Source of the DNA: Arcticimaribacter sp965277835
GTDB taxonomy: Bacteria; Bacteroidota; Bacteroidia; Flavobacteriales; Flavobacteriaceae
DNA: 64,000 nt
Assembly (NCBI GenBank): GCA_965277835.1
Contig: OZ255841.1
Coordinates: forward strand, 124,001 to 188,000
Direction of reading: 5' to 3'
The notes under the pieces are model-generated. The model saw nothing but the letters and a program-made list of their open reading frames with translations, was not told the DNA's origin and made no database searches. Both the position numbers and the translations under genes were made by a program. This document shows positions 8,558 through 18,483 of the stretch, piece after piece (position 1 is the stretch's first letter; each line of letters opens with the position of its first letter).

Positions 8558-9261
8558 CCCATAAAGTCATTAACAACTAAACGGAAACCTTCTCCATGAA
8601 TGTTTAGTATTTCAACTCTAGCGTCTTTTTTAAGATACTTTCTCAGTTTAGCAATATAAACATCCATACTTCGAGACGTAAAATAATTTTCGTCATGCCA
8701 AATTTTATTTAATGCCATTTCACGAGAGAGTAAATCGTTTTTGTGTAATATCAATAAACGAAGTAACTGATTTTCTTTAGGCGATAGTTTAGTAGGGTCA
8801 TCTCCTTGAAAAGACAATAACCTTAGCCTAGAATTAAAGTCAAATTCTCCAATCTTAAAAATAATTTCCTCTGACTCGATTGAAGTCTGAGGTACTCTTC
8901 TCGAGAGTATTGATTTTATCTTGGCAAGAAGAACTTCTGAATCGAAAGGTTTAGAAACATAATCATCTGCTCCAATTTTAAATCCTCTTAACACATCTTC
9001 TTTCAAAGTTTTGGCGGTTAAGAACATTAAAGGAACCGAATCATTTTTTTCTCTAATTTCTTTAGCTAAGGTAAAGCCATCTTTATATGGCATCATAACA
9101 TCTAAAATACATAGGTCGTAACTATCTTTTTTAAATTTTTCGAAGCCTTCTATTCCATTTTTTGCCAATGTAACACGATAACCATTAATTGATAAGTATT
9201 CTTTAAGAATGTTTCCGAAATTTTGGTCATCTTCAACGAGTAGTAATTTTTTACTTTCCAA
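8554..9261 (-). CDS. Two-component response regulator, OmpR family
   Basis: A 235-residue regulator with an N-terminal receiver domain (phospho-acceptor D54 in CILDVMMP, acidic D11/D12, K104 in DYVSKPF) and a C-terminal winged-helix DNA-binding domain (about 135-233). It resembles the RprY group of Bacteroidota. The partner kinase gene lies directly upstream on the same strand with 38 bp between, so they are transcribed together. Target genes cannot be read from the sequence. Confidence 0.92.
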   Translation of the reverse strand: MESKKLLLVEDDQNFGNILKEYLSINGYRVTLAKNGIEGFEKFKKDSYDLCILDVMMPYKDGFTLAKEIREKNDSVPLMFLTAKTLKEDVLRGFKIGADDYVSKPFDSEVLLAKIKSILSRRVPQTSIESEEIIFKIGEFDFNSRLRLLSFQGDDPTKLSPKENQLLRLLILHKNDLLSREMALNKIWHDENYFTSRSMDVYIAKLRKYLKKDARVEILNIHGEGFRLVVNDFMG

Positions 9262-9299
9262 TTTTATTATTTTTTTAAGTTCTTAATTAATTATTTTAT

Positions 9300-10886
9300 T
9301 TAGGATGTTATTGGTAACCGTATTTGAAATAATGTACCAACATTCCTTTTACTATCTACATGGATTGTGCCATTATGTAAATGAACAATTTTACGCACAT
9401 AAGAAAGCCCTAAACCATGTCCTTTAATATTATGAATATTACCTCCCTGTTTACGATAAAACTTTTTAAATATTAGCTTTAAGGTTTCAGAGTCCATACC
9501 TATTCCTCTATCTTGAATTTCAAAAACCCATTCTTTATTTTCATTAAAGGTTCGCAATTCAATTAACGGGAAATCTTCTGAATACTTTATTGCATTATCC
9601 AAAAGATTAACAAACACATTGGTCATATGGTTTTTATCTACCATAACCTTTTGTTGTTGAGCTTTAAAAACTTTTTTAATAGAGCCTTCTTTATTTTTAA
9701 CAATTAAAGCAACATGATTTATTGCTTCGTCTATTATGGTGTCCATCTCTAGGAGTTTTACTCGCAAAGGAGTAACTCCGCGTTCGAGTTGAGAAATCAT
9801 CAATACATTTTCTATTTGGTCATGCATTCGTTTGTTTTCTTCACGGAGCATCATCAAATATCTATTAACCTTTTTCGAATCATTTTTAATGCTGTCATTC
9901 TGCAACGCATCAATAGCTAAATTTATAGTTGCTATAGGCGTTTTAAATTCGTGTGACATATTATTAATAAAGTCTGATTTTATCTCCGATATCTTTTTTT
10001 GTTGGATAATTTGATATATCGAATAAGAGCACACAATAGTAATTAATATCGTTAGGATAAAAGATAAAAGAGCTATGCCTACTATAGAAGAACGTAAATA
10101 CGTGTTTTTGTCTGGAAAAGAAATAACCAAATCATAAGTGTTAACACCTTCGCTCTCTAAAAAAAGGGGTGTCGAATATTGAGGTCCATTTAAATTCTCT
10201 ACATAGTTATTAGACGTAACTTTTGTAGCAAGACCATCACTTAATACCACAAACTCGAAGGGCGTTAAAATATCTCGTTCTATAAGTGCGCGTTTAATAA
10301 TGACTTCAAGTTCATAAGAATTTAATCGCTTATGAATAGGAAAGGCGTTGGCTATATTTGAGAAAAATGCTTTGTACTGTGCTTGATCGAAAGCGTTAAT
10401 TCGCTCAATACTTTTTAAGTTTTTAACTGTAAGTGAAACTCTATTTTCGCGATCAAAAGTTTCATTTAAGATTGTAGTTGTACGAACGCCTTTATAATCT
10501 GTTAATTTCAAATTCGATTCCGAGTCTGGTTTTCCTGCAATACTACCACTAGGTATATTATATTGCTCTTCTAAAATACTAAAGGCATGTAGAGCCGATA
10601 AATTTGAAGGAGCATCGTTATCATAGAATAAGAAAACGTCTCTAAACTCGGAAGTTTCGGGAGAACTAGCAGAGTCAATAACGGACTCAAAACGATCAAA
10701 ATAATATCTTAATTCTCGCTCTTGTACTTCTTCAGCAACAGCACTTAAAGCCCTACGAGTAGTTAGCGAAAACTCTTCTTCAATATTATTCAGAGATGTA
10801 CTAATCCAATACCCTTGAATAAAAATAACTCCTGAAAGAGAAAGGAGCATAAATATTACAAGAAATAAAAATTGACCTTTCTTCAC
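9300..10886 (-). CDS. Sensor histidine kinase
   Basis: A 528-residue membrane kinase. Transmembrane segments lie at about 6-27 and 267-290, with a long periplasmic sensor region between them that matches no domain I recognise. The HisKA helix carries H312 (NMSHEFKTP). The ATPase domain has an N box (N427, N431), G1 DRGIGM (459-464) and G2 GHGLGL (489-494), so all catalytic motifs are intact. It phosphorylates the response regulator encoded just downstream and resembles the RprX group. The signal is unknown. Confidence 0.92.
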   Translation of the reverse strand: MKKGQFLFLVIFMLLSLSGVIFIQGYWISTSLNNIEEEFSLTTRRALSAVAEEVQERELRYYFDRFESVIDSASSPETSEFRDVFLFYDNDAPSNLSALHAFSILEEQYNIPSGSIAGKPDSESNLKLTDYKGVRTTTILNETFDRENRVSLTVKNLKSIERINAFDQAQYKAFFSNIANAFPIHKRLNSYELEVIIKRALIERDILTPFEFVVLSDGLATKVTSNNYVENLNGPQYSTPLFLESEGVNTYDLVISFPDKNTYLRSSIVGIALLSFILTILITIVCSYSIYQIIQQKKISEIKSDFINNMSHEFKTPIATINLAIDALQNDSIKNDSKKVNRYLMMLREENKRMHDQIENVLMISQLERGVTPLRVKLLEMDTIIDEAINHVALIVKNKEGSIKKVFKAQQQKVMVDKNHMTNVFVNLLDNAIKYSEDFPLIELRTFNENKEWVFEIQDRGIGMDSETLKLIFKKFYRKQGGNIHNIKGHGLGLSYVRKIVHLHNGTIHVDSKRNVGTLFQIRLPITS

Positions 10887-10963
10887 TTATTAGTATTTAC
10901 ACCATACAAAGGTCTTTATAAAATACTTAAAACTATGCTAAAACAATGTTAATTACTCAAATA

Positions 10964-11551
10964 TCATTTATGAGAACATAACTCTTTATGGATAGCCTTA
11001 ATTTGATTAAGCGTATTTTCCCAATGGATATTTTCAATATGATAATCTGCTAAAGGAATTTTCTTTTCATCTGTCCATTGCTTCGACATTCTATCTTCTA
11101 TTTCTTTTTCAGAGCTATTATCTCGAACCTTAACCCTTTCTAAACGAGTTTTCTTTGGCGCTGTAACCAAAATTATTTTGTCATAATATGCCGCTTGACC
11201 GCTTTCAAATATTATTGCGGCTTCTTTTATGACATAAGCAGAATTTTGGCTAATTAGCCATTGCTGGAAATCTTTTTTTACTGCCGGATGCGTAATAGCG
11301 TTAAGTATTGATAATTTGCTAGAATCTTTAAATACAATATTGGCTATATAAGAACGATTAAGAACGTCATTGACATAGCTTTCTGAGCCAAAAGTATTTA
11401 TGATTTTATTTTTAATAGTTAAATCTGTAGTCATAAGCTGTTTTGCTCGGTCATCAGCAATATAACAGGGAACACCAAGCTCTATAAAAGAAGCTACAAT
11501 TTTGGATTTACCGCTACCTATCCCTCCAGTTAAACCAACTATCATTGTCAT
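10964..11551 (-). CDS. coaE: Dephospho-CoA kinase
   Basis: A 195-residue P-loop kinase with GLTGGIGSGKS near the N terminus and the YIADD and HPAVK motifs of CoaE. It catalyses the last step of coenzyme A synthesis, ATP-dependent 3' phosphorylation of dephospho-CoA. It follows the YbbR-like gene by 6 bp in a long minus-strand run; coaBC, another CoA gene, lies in the same run. The start could be either the first Met or Met3 (MTM); I kept the longer form. Confidence 0.94.
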   Translation of the reverse strand: MTMIVGLTGGIGSGKSKIVASFIELGVPCYIADDRAKQLMTTDLTIKNKIINTFGSESYVNDVLNRSYIANIVFKDSSKLSILNAITHPAVKKDFQQWLISQNSAYVIKEAAIIFESGQAAYYDKIILVTAPKKTRLERVKVRDNSSEKEIEDRMSKQWTDEKKIPLADYHIENIHWENTLNQIKAIHKELCSHK

Positions 11552-11557
11552 AGATTA

Positions 11558-12526
11558 TTATTTGCGAATTAAATATTCTACATTTTTTGGCATCCAACGT
11601 ATATTTTGTAATTGACTTGAAGGTTGGTTTAATTGTACCTCCATAGTCGTAGGTTTATCTTTTTCTATTGATTTAAAATCACAGTACATTAAAAAATCTA
11701 TAGCGTCAATTGATTTAATTTTAGAAATAGGTGCTGAAAATGTTAATGAAACCTCACTAGGGAATAATTTAATAGCAATTGAATCGGGTACATTGATTAC
11801 TTTAATAGGCACTTTAATTGTTTTCTCAGAGAACCGATCGATAGAAATTAATAGTTGTACATTAGTTTCAGAAAATTTTAATTGTTCAACTGCTGGGTTA
11901 ATTAACGGAAAATTTGTGCTAAATGATTTATTGATATTAGTCCGAGACAAGTTATTTAAGTAAATAAATTCTAGGGTGTCTAAAATATTTGATGGCCCAG
12001 CAACATCAATACTATCTGGAATAAATACAGGTGCCTCTGAAACTCCAAAACCAGGCTCAACATTAATAGGGGATTGTAACATTAAAGGTAAACGCTTGCT
12101 TTGAAGGCTAGAGTATGAGAAGGATAATGTTGTTGGGAAAAGTGCCACTATGTTTACTTTTCCAAAGAGTTGTTCTTGTATTTCTTGAATATTAGTTTGT
12201 AACGATATTGTTCCGATATTATTTTCAAAAACGCCTTTACTAGAATCTAAATCAATTTTAGGATTTAATAATTTATATAGTAATAATTGGAACCCTGAAG
12301 CAGTTAAAGAGAGTTCTATCTCTAGTTTCTCTAAATTAGGGACTACTGGTTTTGGGAGATTGTCAAGTTTAACTTCAAAAGTAAGTACTTCTGTATATTG
12401 TTCCGAAAACTTGCTTATAACCCAAAAGAAAAGCGAAAGTGCTAGAAAAATGATGAATAAACGTAATCTCCCTTTTTTCACATGAAAATCTTGTAAAGAA
12501 TGAAGAAAAGAAAATCGTTTTTCCAT
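11558..12526 (-). CDS. YbbR-like (CdaR-type) membrane-anchored protein
   Basis: A 322-residue protein with one N-terminal membrane segment (about 22-38, LFIIFLALSLFFWVIS) and an extracytoplasmic region of repeated beta-rich YbbR-like domains, seen as recurring LPLMLQSP...PGFGVSEAPVFIPDSIDVAGP type stretches. In Firmicutes CdaR regulates the diadenylate cyclase CdaA; in Bacteroidota the role is not settled. It sits between fabI (8 bp upstream) and coaE (6 bp downstream), so it is in their operon. Assignment rests on pattern and the conserved position next to coaE. Confidence 0.8.
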   Translation of the reverse strand: MEKRFSFLHSLQDFHVKKGRLRLFIIFLALSLFFWVISKFSEQYTEVLTFEVKLDNLPKPVVPNLEKLEIELSLTASGFQLLLYKLLNPKIDLDSSKGVFENNIGTISLQTNIQEIQEQLFGKVNIVALFPTTLSFSYSSLQSKRLPLMLQSPINVEPGFGVSEAPVFIPDSIDVAGPSNILDTLEFIYLNNLSRTNINKSFSTNFPLINPAVEQLKFSETNVQLLISIDRFSEKTIKVPIKVINVPDSIAIKLFPSEVSLTFSAPISKIKSIDAIDFLMYCDFKSIEKDKPTTMEVQLNQPSSQLQNIRWMPKNVEYLIRK

Positions 12527-12534
12527 TAACTATA

Positions 12535-13350
12535 TTATTCTTTCTGCAGCATATCAATAATATCTTCGCTTACACCTGTGTTAGAAAAGCCTCCATCGTG
12601 GAATAAATTTTGTAGTGTAACTTTTTTTGTGAAATCAGAAAACATCATTACAATATAATCGGCACATTCTTTTGCCGATGCATTACCTAGTGGAGACATT
12701 TTTTCAGCATAATTTAAAAAACCATCTAAGCCTTTAACACCCTGACCTGCTGTAGTCAATGTCGGAGATTGTGATATTGTATTAACGCGTACTTTTTTAT
12801 CTTTTCCCATAAAATAGCCAAAACTACGTGCAATAGACTCTAAATAGGCTTTGTTGTCCGCCATGTCATTATAATTAGGGAATGTTCTCTGAGCAGCAAT
12901 ATAACTTAAAGCAATAATACTTCCTCCAGGTTTCATAGCATCTTTTTTATACAGTGTTTGCAATAACTTGTGAAAAGAAACAGCAGAAACATCCCACCCC
13001 TTAGTCATCCAATCATGATTTAAATCGGTATAGTGTTTTCCTTTACGAACATTTACAGACATTCCTATAGAGTGTAAAACAAAGTCGAGTTGTCCCCCTA
13101 CATGTTCCATAGCTTTATCTACTAATAGTTCGAGATCTTGTAATGAAGTAGCATCTGCAGGGATAACTGGTGCTCCTACTTTTTCGGAAAGATTATTTAT
13201 AGTACCCATCCGAAGAGCTACAGGTGCATTAGTAAGTACTATTTGCCCTCCTTGTTCATGGACGCTCTCTGCAGCTTTCCATGCAATAGATTGATTGTCA
13301 AGTGCCCCAAAAATAATTCCTTTTTTACCAGCTAAAAGTTGATTAGACAT
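12535..13350 (-). CDS. fabI: Enoyl-[acyl-carrier-protein] reductase (NADH)
   Basis: A 271-residue FabI-type SDR. The N-terminal nucleotide site is the atypical GALDNQSIAW, and the catalytic Tyr and Lys are in YNDMADNK, which fits the FabI Y-x6-K spacing. SQSPTLTTAGQG and LFHDGGFSNTG are family landmarks. It reduces trans-2-enoyl-ACP in the final step of each fatty acid elongation round and is the target of triclosan-like inhibitors. It lies 50 bp downstream of recN and 8 bp before the YbbR-like gene. Confidence 0.95.
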   Translation of the reverse strand: MSNQLLAGKKGIIFGALDNQSIAWKAAESVHEQGGQIVLTNAPVALRMGTINNLSEKVGAPVIPADATSLQDLELLVDKAMEHVGGQLDFVLHSIGMSVNVRKGKHYTDLNHDWMTKGWDVSAVSFHKLLQTLYKKDAMKPGGSIIALSYIAAQRTFPNYNDMADNKAYLESIARSFGYFMGKDKKVRVNTISQSPTLTTAGQGVKGLDGFLNYAEKMSPLGNASAKECADYIVMMFSDFTKKVTLQNLFHDGGFSNTGVSEDIIDMLQKE

Positions 13351-13400
13351 AAAATGTATAAGTTTATATTATTAATAATAATCAAAGATAAAAAGATAAG

Positions 13401-15053
13401 TTAATTTAATAACTCTTTTGCATGCTGAATGGCTGTTTCATAGATTTCTTTACCGCTTAACATTTGTGCAATTTCAGTTATACGTTCTTCTGAATTTAAT
13501 TTTTTAAGTTGAGTAAATGTACTTTGATTTTTAGTTTGTTTAAATACTTTGAAGTGATTTTTCCCTTTTGCAGCGACTTGAGGCAAATGCGATATTGTTA
13601 TAACCTGCATATAGGTACTCATTTGCTGCATTACCTCGCCTATTTTATAGGAAACTTCACCTGAAACGCCTGTGTCAATTTCATCAAAAATAATAGTTGG
13701 AAGCGTTTTAAACCGAGATAAAGTTGCTTTTATCGATAACATAATTCGCGAAAGTTCGCCTCCCGATGCTACTTTTTGTAAGCTAGAAAAATCATATCCT
13801 TGGTTAGCCGAAAACTCAAAAACCACGTGGTCTTTTCCATGAGCTAAAAAATCTTCGCTTGGCAAAACATCAATATTAAAACGTGCGTTTGGCATTCCTA
13901 GATTTTTCAAAAGAGCCTCTAATTCTTTTTTTAGTATAGGACTTACGGATTTTCTTTTTTTAGATAGCTCCAAAGCGATATTTAATAACTCTTCTTGGTA
14001 TTGGTTTTTCTGCTGAGTTAAAGCCGTTAAATTTTCTTTTAAACTCTCTGTTGAATTTACTTTTTGAGTTAATTCATCGCGCACAATTATTAGTTCATCA
14101 ATACTTTGGCAATTATGTTTTGCCTGTAAATCATAGATTTTTTGGAGCGTATTTCTAATTATATCTAATCGTTCGGGGTTTATTTCTATTTGTTCCGACT
14201 GTTGTTCTATTTCTTGATTTATATCTTCTAATTCAATTTTTAAACTTTCTAATCGGTTAAGCAAAGGTGTAAAAGACTCGGATAACGAAGAGGTTTTAAG
14301 TAAAGCTAACCGAACCTCGTTCAATTGAACTTCTATTCCTATTTGCTCATCCCTAATTATTTGATTTGCTCGAATTAAATTTTGTTTTATATCTTCCGCA
14401 TGATTAAGTTTTTTTTCTTCACCCTCTAAAGAAACTAACATTGTTGGTGCCAAATCAACAGCTAAAAGTTCTTCTAATAAAAAAGTAGAGTAATCTAAAT
14501 CTTGATTTTGAGTGTTTTGAAGTTCTGTTAAATCGGCTAATTGCTTTTCAACAGATTTATACTCTTTCAGTTTTTGTTTGTATTGATTTAGAGGCTCTTC
14601 ATTTTTAGCTAAAGAATCGAGTAATTCTAATTGATAATTCGATTGTACTAAAGATAGAGTTTGGTGTTGGGAATGTATATCTATTAATTTTTCGCCTAAA
14701 CGTTGTAATGTATCGAGGTTAACAGGGCTGTCATTTATAAACGCTCTTGACTTGCCAGAAAGTGAAATTTCTCTTCGAATTAATGTTATGGGGTCATATT
14801 CCAAATCGAGCGACTCGAATAGATTTTTTAATTTATATTCTTGAATAGAGAATGTGGCTTCAACATAGCATTTTTTAGTGTTATCTTTTAGAGTAGAAAG
14901 ATCAGCTCTTTTACCAAGAACAAGACCTAAACCTCCTAATAAAATAGATTTCCCTGCTCCAGTTTCTCCTGTAATACTTGTCATCCCCTCAGAAAAATCA
15001 ACTTCTAAGTAGTCTATAAGAGCAAAATTTTTAATAACTAATCCTGTTAGCAC
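13401..15053 (-). CDS. recN: DNA repair protein RecN
   Basis: An SMC-like repair ATPase of about 550 residues. The N-terminal Walker A is in GETGAGKS, the centre is a long Glu/Gln/Leu-rich coiled coil, and the C-terminal half has the ABC signature SGGELSRIML and Walker B TIIFDEIDTGVSG. It acts in recombinational double-strand break repair. I place the start at a GTG giving MLTGLVIKNFALI, which matches the family N terminus; an in-frame TTG nine codons upstream (15080) would add residues not seen in the family. It follows porD by about 65 bp. Confidence 0.93.
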   Translation of the reverse strand: MLTGLVIKNFALIDYLEVDFSEGMTSITGETGAGKSILLGGLGLVLGKRADLSTLKDNTKKCYVEATFSIQEYKLKNLFESLDLEYDPITLIRREISLSGKSRAFINDSPVNLDTLQRLGEKLIDIHSQHQTLSLVQSNYQLELLDSLAKNEEPLNQYKQKLKEYKSVEKQLADLTELQNTQNQDLDYSTFLLEELLAVDLAPTMLVSLEGEEKKLNHAEDIKQNLIRANQIIRDEQIGIEVQLNEVRLALLKTSSLSESFTPLLNRLESLKIELEDINQEIEQQSEQIEINPERLDIIRNTLQKIYDLQAKHNCQSIDELIIVRDELTQKVNSTESLKENLTALTQQKNQYQEELLNIALELSKKRKSVSPILKKELEALLKNLGMPNARFNIDVLPSEDFLAHGKDHVVFEFSANQGYDFSSLQKVASGGELSRIMLSIKATLSRFKTLPTIIFDEIDTGVSGEVSYKIGEVMQQMSTYMQVITISHLPQVAAKGKNHFKVFKQTKNQSTFTQLKKLNSEERITEIAQMLSGKEIYETAIQHAKELLN

Positions 15054-15117
15054 TACGAGTAAGGTATTAATGAAATTCAAAGATAAATTACATTTGACCT
15101 AATTTCAATTAAATTTA

Positions 15118-16017
15118 TCAGTATTTAATACTTCGCCATTTAGACGAAAAGAATGGAGCTACTCTATTAAGTAAGTTTCTGGTTTCGTCAAAATCTACTT
15201 TAGGCCCATCTGAGAAAATATCTACAATTTCATCTGACTTTGCATCAAAGAAAATTTGAATTAAAAAGGCATTAGGTCTTCTATTGTATAAAGGAATTAG
15301 ATTTTGAAACGATTCCATAATATTTTGCTTAGCTACTACGGTGTTTTCTGTCATCATATCTAGCCCTTTTCTATGATACTCATATGTTAAATTTCTATAT
15401 TCTCTAAATGTATTAGATAAAAGTGTTTCTACTAACCAATACCGATTTCTATTTCCATCAGCTTGATTCCAACCTTTTATTTGGCTTTGTTTAGCTAAAT
15501 TGAGTATTTGCTGTGCTGTTGTAAAATATGGAGTTCCACCTCTTTCTTGAAACGTATCTGTTTCCATCCCCAAACTAATGAATACATAGAAACTTAAAAG
15601 CGAAACTAAATTTGACTCATAAACCGAAGCATTATAAAATAGAGGCTGAAACTCTTGATAACTAAAGACTATGTCTTTGTCTAAATGATTAAGAATAGGT
15701 GTTTTGAAGTTTGTATTATAAACTAGTCGTTGAACTTGAATCTGCAAAGTCCCTTCAAAATTAGAGCTATTATAGCCTGTAATATTAAGCACCATACTAC
15801 AATCTAAACGCTCTTCGTTTGTTCGCCGCTGACTAGACCATTCTCTACTGTTTACAAATTCGTTAATACTCCGTTCTAGGGTTTCAAAAATTTGTTTATT
15901 GGTTTGGTTTACTAAATCAGAATTAACGCTAATTTTAAAATTAACTTCTTGAGCATTGACGTGTATTACTTTTAGAAAGAAGAGAAGAAAGAAGAAAGCA
16001 GAAAACCTTTTTATCAT
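15118..16017 (-). CDS. porD: PorD-like protein (DUF4835), type IX secretion associated
   Basis: A 299-residue secreted protein with a signal peptide (about 1-22, ending VNAQ) followed by the DUF4835 pattern: EVNFKISVNS, the RLDCSMVLNI stretch, an FQPLFYNASV segment and QQILNLAKQS. DUF4835 corresponds to PorD, needed for the type IX secretion system in Porphyromonas and found across gliding Flavobacteria. Its start overlaps the coaBC stop by 4 bp, the usual Flavobacteriaceae order. Its presence implies that this organism exports T9SS proteins, although no T9SS cargo tail was seen here. Confidence 0.88.
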   Translation of the reverse strand: MIKRFSAFFFLLFFLKVIHVNAQEVNFKISVNSDLVNQTNKQIFETLERSINEFVNSREWSSQRRTNEERLDCSMVLNITGYNSSNFEGTLQIQVQRLVYNTNFKTPILNHLDKDIVFSYQEFQPLFYNASVYESNLVSLLSFYVFISLGMETDTFQERGGTPYFTTAQQILNLAKQSQIKGWNQADGNRNRYWLVETLLSNTFREYRNLTYEYHRKGLDMMTENTVVAKQNIMESFQNLIPLYNRRPNAFLIQIFFDAKSDEIVDIFSDGPKVDFDETRNLLNRVAPFFSSKWRSIKY

Positions 16018-17219
16018 ATTCTTTTTAAAATTTGATTAAATATATCTTTAGCAACTTCTGTTTTCGACTTTAATTCAAATTTTATGGGTTCTGAATTAGG
16101 CTGAAGGTAAGTAATTTTATTTTGATCGCTACCAAAACCTGCATTCGTGTCATTCAAAGAGTTTAATACTATGGCGTCTAGGTTTTTCTTTTTAAGCTTG
16201 TTTGTAGCGTTTTTTAATTCATTTTCAGTTTCCAAAGCAAATCCGACCAAAAACTGATTTGTTTTTTTTGTTCCCAAATAAGCAAGAATATCAGGGTTTG
16301 GAACAAGTTTTATTTCACTAAAACCCGTCTCTTTTTTTATTTTTTGCGTTGCAATTCTATCTGGCTTAAAATCCGCTACTGCGGCTGTAGCAATAAAAAC
16401 AGATGCTGAAGAAAAGTGTTTTTTAGATGCTTCGAACATTTGTTCAGCAGAAACAACATGTTGAATATTAACATTAGAATGCTCCAGTTTTTGTGAAGTC
16501 GGCCCTGTAATTAAAACGACTTCTGCTCCAAGAGTAGCAGCTTGTTTAGCTAGTTCAAAACCCATTTTTCCAGAAGAGTTATTTCCTATAAACCGAACAG
16601 GGTCAATAGCTTCGTGTGTTGGGCCTGCCGTTAGTACTACTTTTTTACCATTCAAAGGAAGAGATTTACTTAAATGGGTTTCTATATAAGAAATAATATC
16701 GTTGGGTTCTTGCATGCGCCCTTTACCGTGTAGCCCGCTAGCTAAAAACCCTTCTTCTGTTGGAAGAACAATTACTCCGTTATTAGAAAGAGTATTTAGA
16801 TTTTTTTGATTTGTTGGGTGAACGAACATATCTAAATCCATAGCAGGAGCAACAAAAACCGGACATCGAGAGGACAAATAAACTGCTAAGAGTAAGTTTG
16901 AACATTCGCCATGCGCCATCGAAGACAAAGTATTACAAGTTGCTGGAGCTATGAGTATATAGTCTGCCCATAATGCCATTTCTACATGATTATTCCATAA
17001 TGGATTGTCATCGTCTTCGGTAACAAAGGAAGAATAAACAGGGTTTTGCGAAACAGTGGCTAATGTCAGTGGAGTTACAAAGTCTTTTGATGCGGGTGTC
17101 ATTACCACCCGAACTTGAGCATTTAATTTTATAAATGCCCGAACAAGAGTTGGAATTTTATATGCTGCAATCCCTGCTGAAATTCCAATTAAAATCTTCT
17201 TCCCGCTGAGTAAAGACAT
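16014..17219 (-). CDS. coaBC: Bifunctional phosphopantothenoylcysteine decarboxylase/ligase
   Basis: A 401-residue fusion. The N-terminal CoaC flavoprotein domain shows GISAGIAAYK, the His of NNHVEMALWAD and the APAMDLDMF stretch. The CoaB ligase domain begins near residue 190 with VVLTAGPTHEAIDPVRFI and NNSSGKMG. It makes 4'-phosphopantetheine from 4'-phosphopantothenate and cysteine. It overlaps the rpoZ stop by one base and porD by 4 bp, so all three are translationally coupled. Confidence 0.95.
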   Translation of the reverse strand: MSLLSGKKILIGISAGIAAYKIPTLVRAFIKLNAQVRVVMTPASKDFVTPLTLATVSQNPVYSSFVTEDDDNPLWNNHVEMALWADYILIAPATCNTLSSMAHGECSNLLLAVYLSSRCPVFVAPAMDLDMFVHPTNQKNLNTLSNNGVIVLPTEEGFLASGLHGKGRMQEPNDIISYIETHLSKSLPLNGKKVVLTAGPTHEAIDPVRFIGNNSSGKMGFELAKQAATLGAEVVLITGPTSQKLEHSNVNIQHVVSAEQMFEASKKHFSSASVFIATAAVADFKPDRIATQKIKKETGFSEIKLVPNPDILAYLGTKKTNQFLVGFALETENELKNATNKLKKKNLDAIVLNSLNDTNAGFGSDQNKITYLQPNSEPIKFELKSKTEVAKDIFNQILKRI

Positions 17220-17548
17220 TATAGTTCCCCATTCTCTGTATTACGAAAGTACACTTGGTTTTTTAGCCATTCTTCTATAGCAAGGGCATGTGGCTTAGGA
17301 AGGCTTTCATAAAATTTTGAAACTTCTATTTGCTCTTTATTTTCAAAAATCTCTTCAAGGCTATCATTGTGTGTAGCAAACTCGTCGAGCTTCTCATGAA
17401 GTTCTTTTTTTATATCTAAATTTATTTGCACAGAGCGTTTTGAAATGATAGATAACGCTTTGTAAATATTTTCCGCTTCGCCTTCAATTTCATTTTTATC
17501 ATGAGTTATTGTAGAAATTGGGGCTTTAGATTCTCTATATTTTGTCAT
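17219..17548 (-). CDS. rpoZ: DNA-directed RNA polymerase omega-like subunit
   Basis: A 109-residue protein matching the divergent Bacteroidota RpoZ type. The recognisable part is the helix AENIYKALSIISKRSVQINLDIK followed by an acidic stretch and a C-terminal PKPHALAIEEWLKN, found as a conserved small gene between bamD and coaBC in Flavobacteriia. Omega helps assemble the beta' subunit. The call rests on helix pattern plus conserved position. Confidence 0.82.
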   Translation of the reverse strand: MTKYRESKAPISTITHDKNEIEGEAENIYKALSIISKRSVQINLDIKKELHEKLDEFATHNDSLEEIFENKEQIEVSKFYESLPKPHALAIEEWLKNQVYFRNTENGEL

Positions 17549-17555
17549 ATTAAAC

Positions 17556-18380
17556 TTATTTTGAGGTAGTAATAGGTTGATTAATAAGGGTTAGTTCTTT
17601 TTCTATATTTTCCTTTTTTTCGTTAAGTTCTTTTATAAAAAGAGTTTCAGGAAAATAACGTAATAAGGTGTTGTGACTTTCTTTAGCGTCGTTTAAACGC
17701 GTTTCTTTTTTCGAAAAAACACTGTTTATAGCCAATTCATAATGAGAAAGAAACTTATAAAACAAAGCTTCTTCTTTAAATGGTGTTCCAGGAAAATCGC
17801 TAATGAAATTATTAAACGCATTTATTGCTGCTTTATAATCGCGAATAGTATGGTATTGCTTTGAGATTTCAAAACTCTTTTTCTCTAACTTAACTTGTAG
17901 TTCTACTATTAATGTATTAGCCTCTTCGCTATATTCACTATTAGGGTGATTATCTAAAAATATTTGGAGTTTATCAATAGCGATATTAGTGTCTTCTTGG
18001 TCTAGGCTATATACGGGAGAAAGCATATAATGAGACTTTGCAACCATAAATGTAGCCTCAATGACACGGTCGCTTCTAGGGTACGATTTTACAAAGTTTT
18101 CAAACTGATACGCAGATAAATTATATTGTTTGGTCTGAAAATAGGTGTTTGCATAAAAGAAATTAATTCTTTGCGCTTGAGGCTTACCTCTATATGAAGG
18201 GATAACCTGTGCAAATAGTCGATTTGCTTTTTGGTATTTTCCTTCTTCATAATATTTTTGAGCAGCCGCGTATTTAGTCGGAATATCCGGATCATTCAAT
18301 GCTTTTTGGTACTCACTACAGTATGTAAATAAAAGTAACGAAAGAAGAGATAATTTTAATTTGACGGTTTTCAAAAACAT
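17556..18380 (-). CDS. bamD: Outer membrane assembly lipoprotein BamD
   Basis: A 274-residue lipoprotein. The signal peptide ends in a lipobox with Cys21 (LLLFTYC). The rest is helical TPR-like repeats: AAAQKYYEEGKYQKANRLF, then AYQFENFVKSYPRSDR and INAFNNFISDFPGTPFKEEA. It is part of the BAM complex that folds outer membrane beta-barrels such as the TonB-dependent receptor in this window. It lies 7 bp upstream of rpoZ in the same transcript and about 100 bp downstream of dapA. Confidence 0.92.
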   Translation of the reverse strand: MFLKTVKLKLSLLSLLLFTYCSEYQKALNDPDIPTKYAAAQKYYEEGKYQKANRLFAQVIPSYRGKPQAQRINFFYANTYFQTKQYNLSAYQFENFVKSYPRSDRVIEATFMVAKSHYMLSPVYSLDQEDTNIAIDKLQIFLDNHPNSEYSEEANTLIVELQVKLEKKSFEISKQYHTIRDYKAAINAFNNFISDFPGTPFKEEALFYKFLSHYELAINSVFSKKETRLNDAKESHNTLLRYFPETLFIKELNEKKENIEKELTLINQPITTSK

Positions 18381-18483
18381 GATGCAAAACTACTAAAATA
18401 TAATTAATCAATAGATAAATTTTAATTTCAAATATAGTATCTAAAAAAACTGTGATACACTGTATTATCAAAAGTTTAACGCT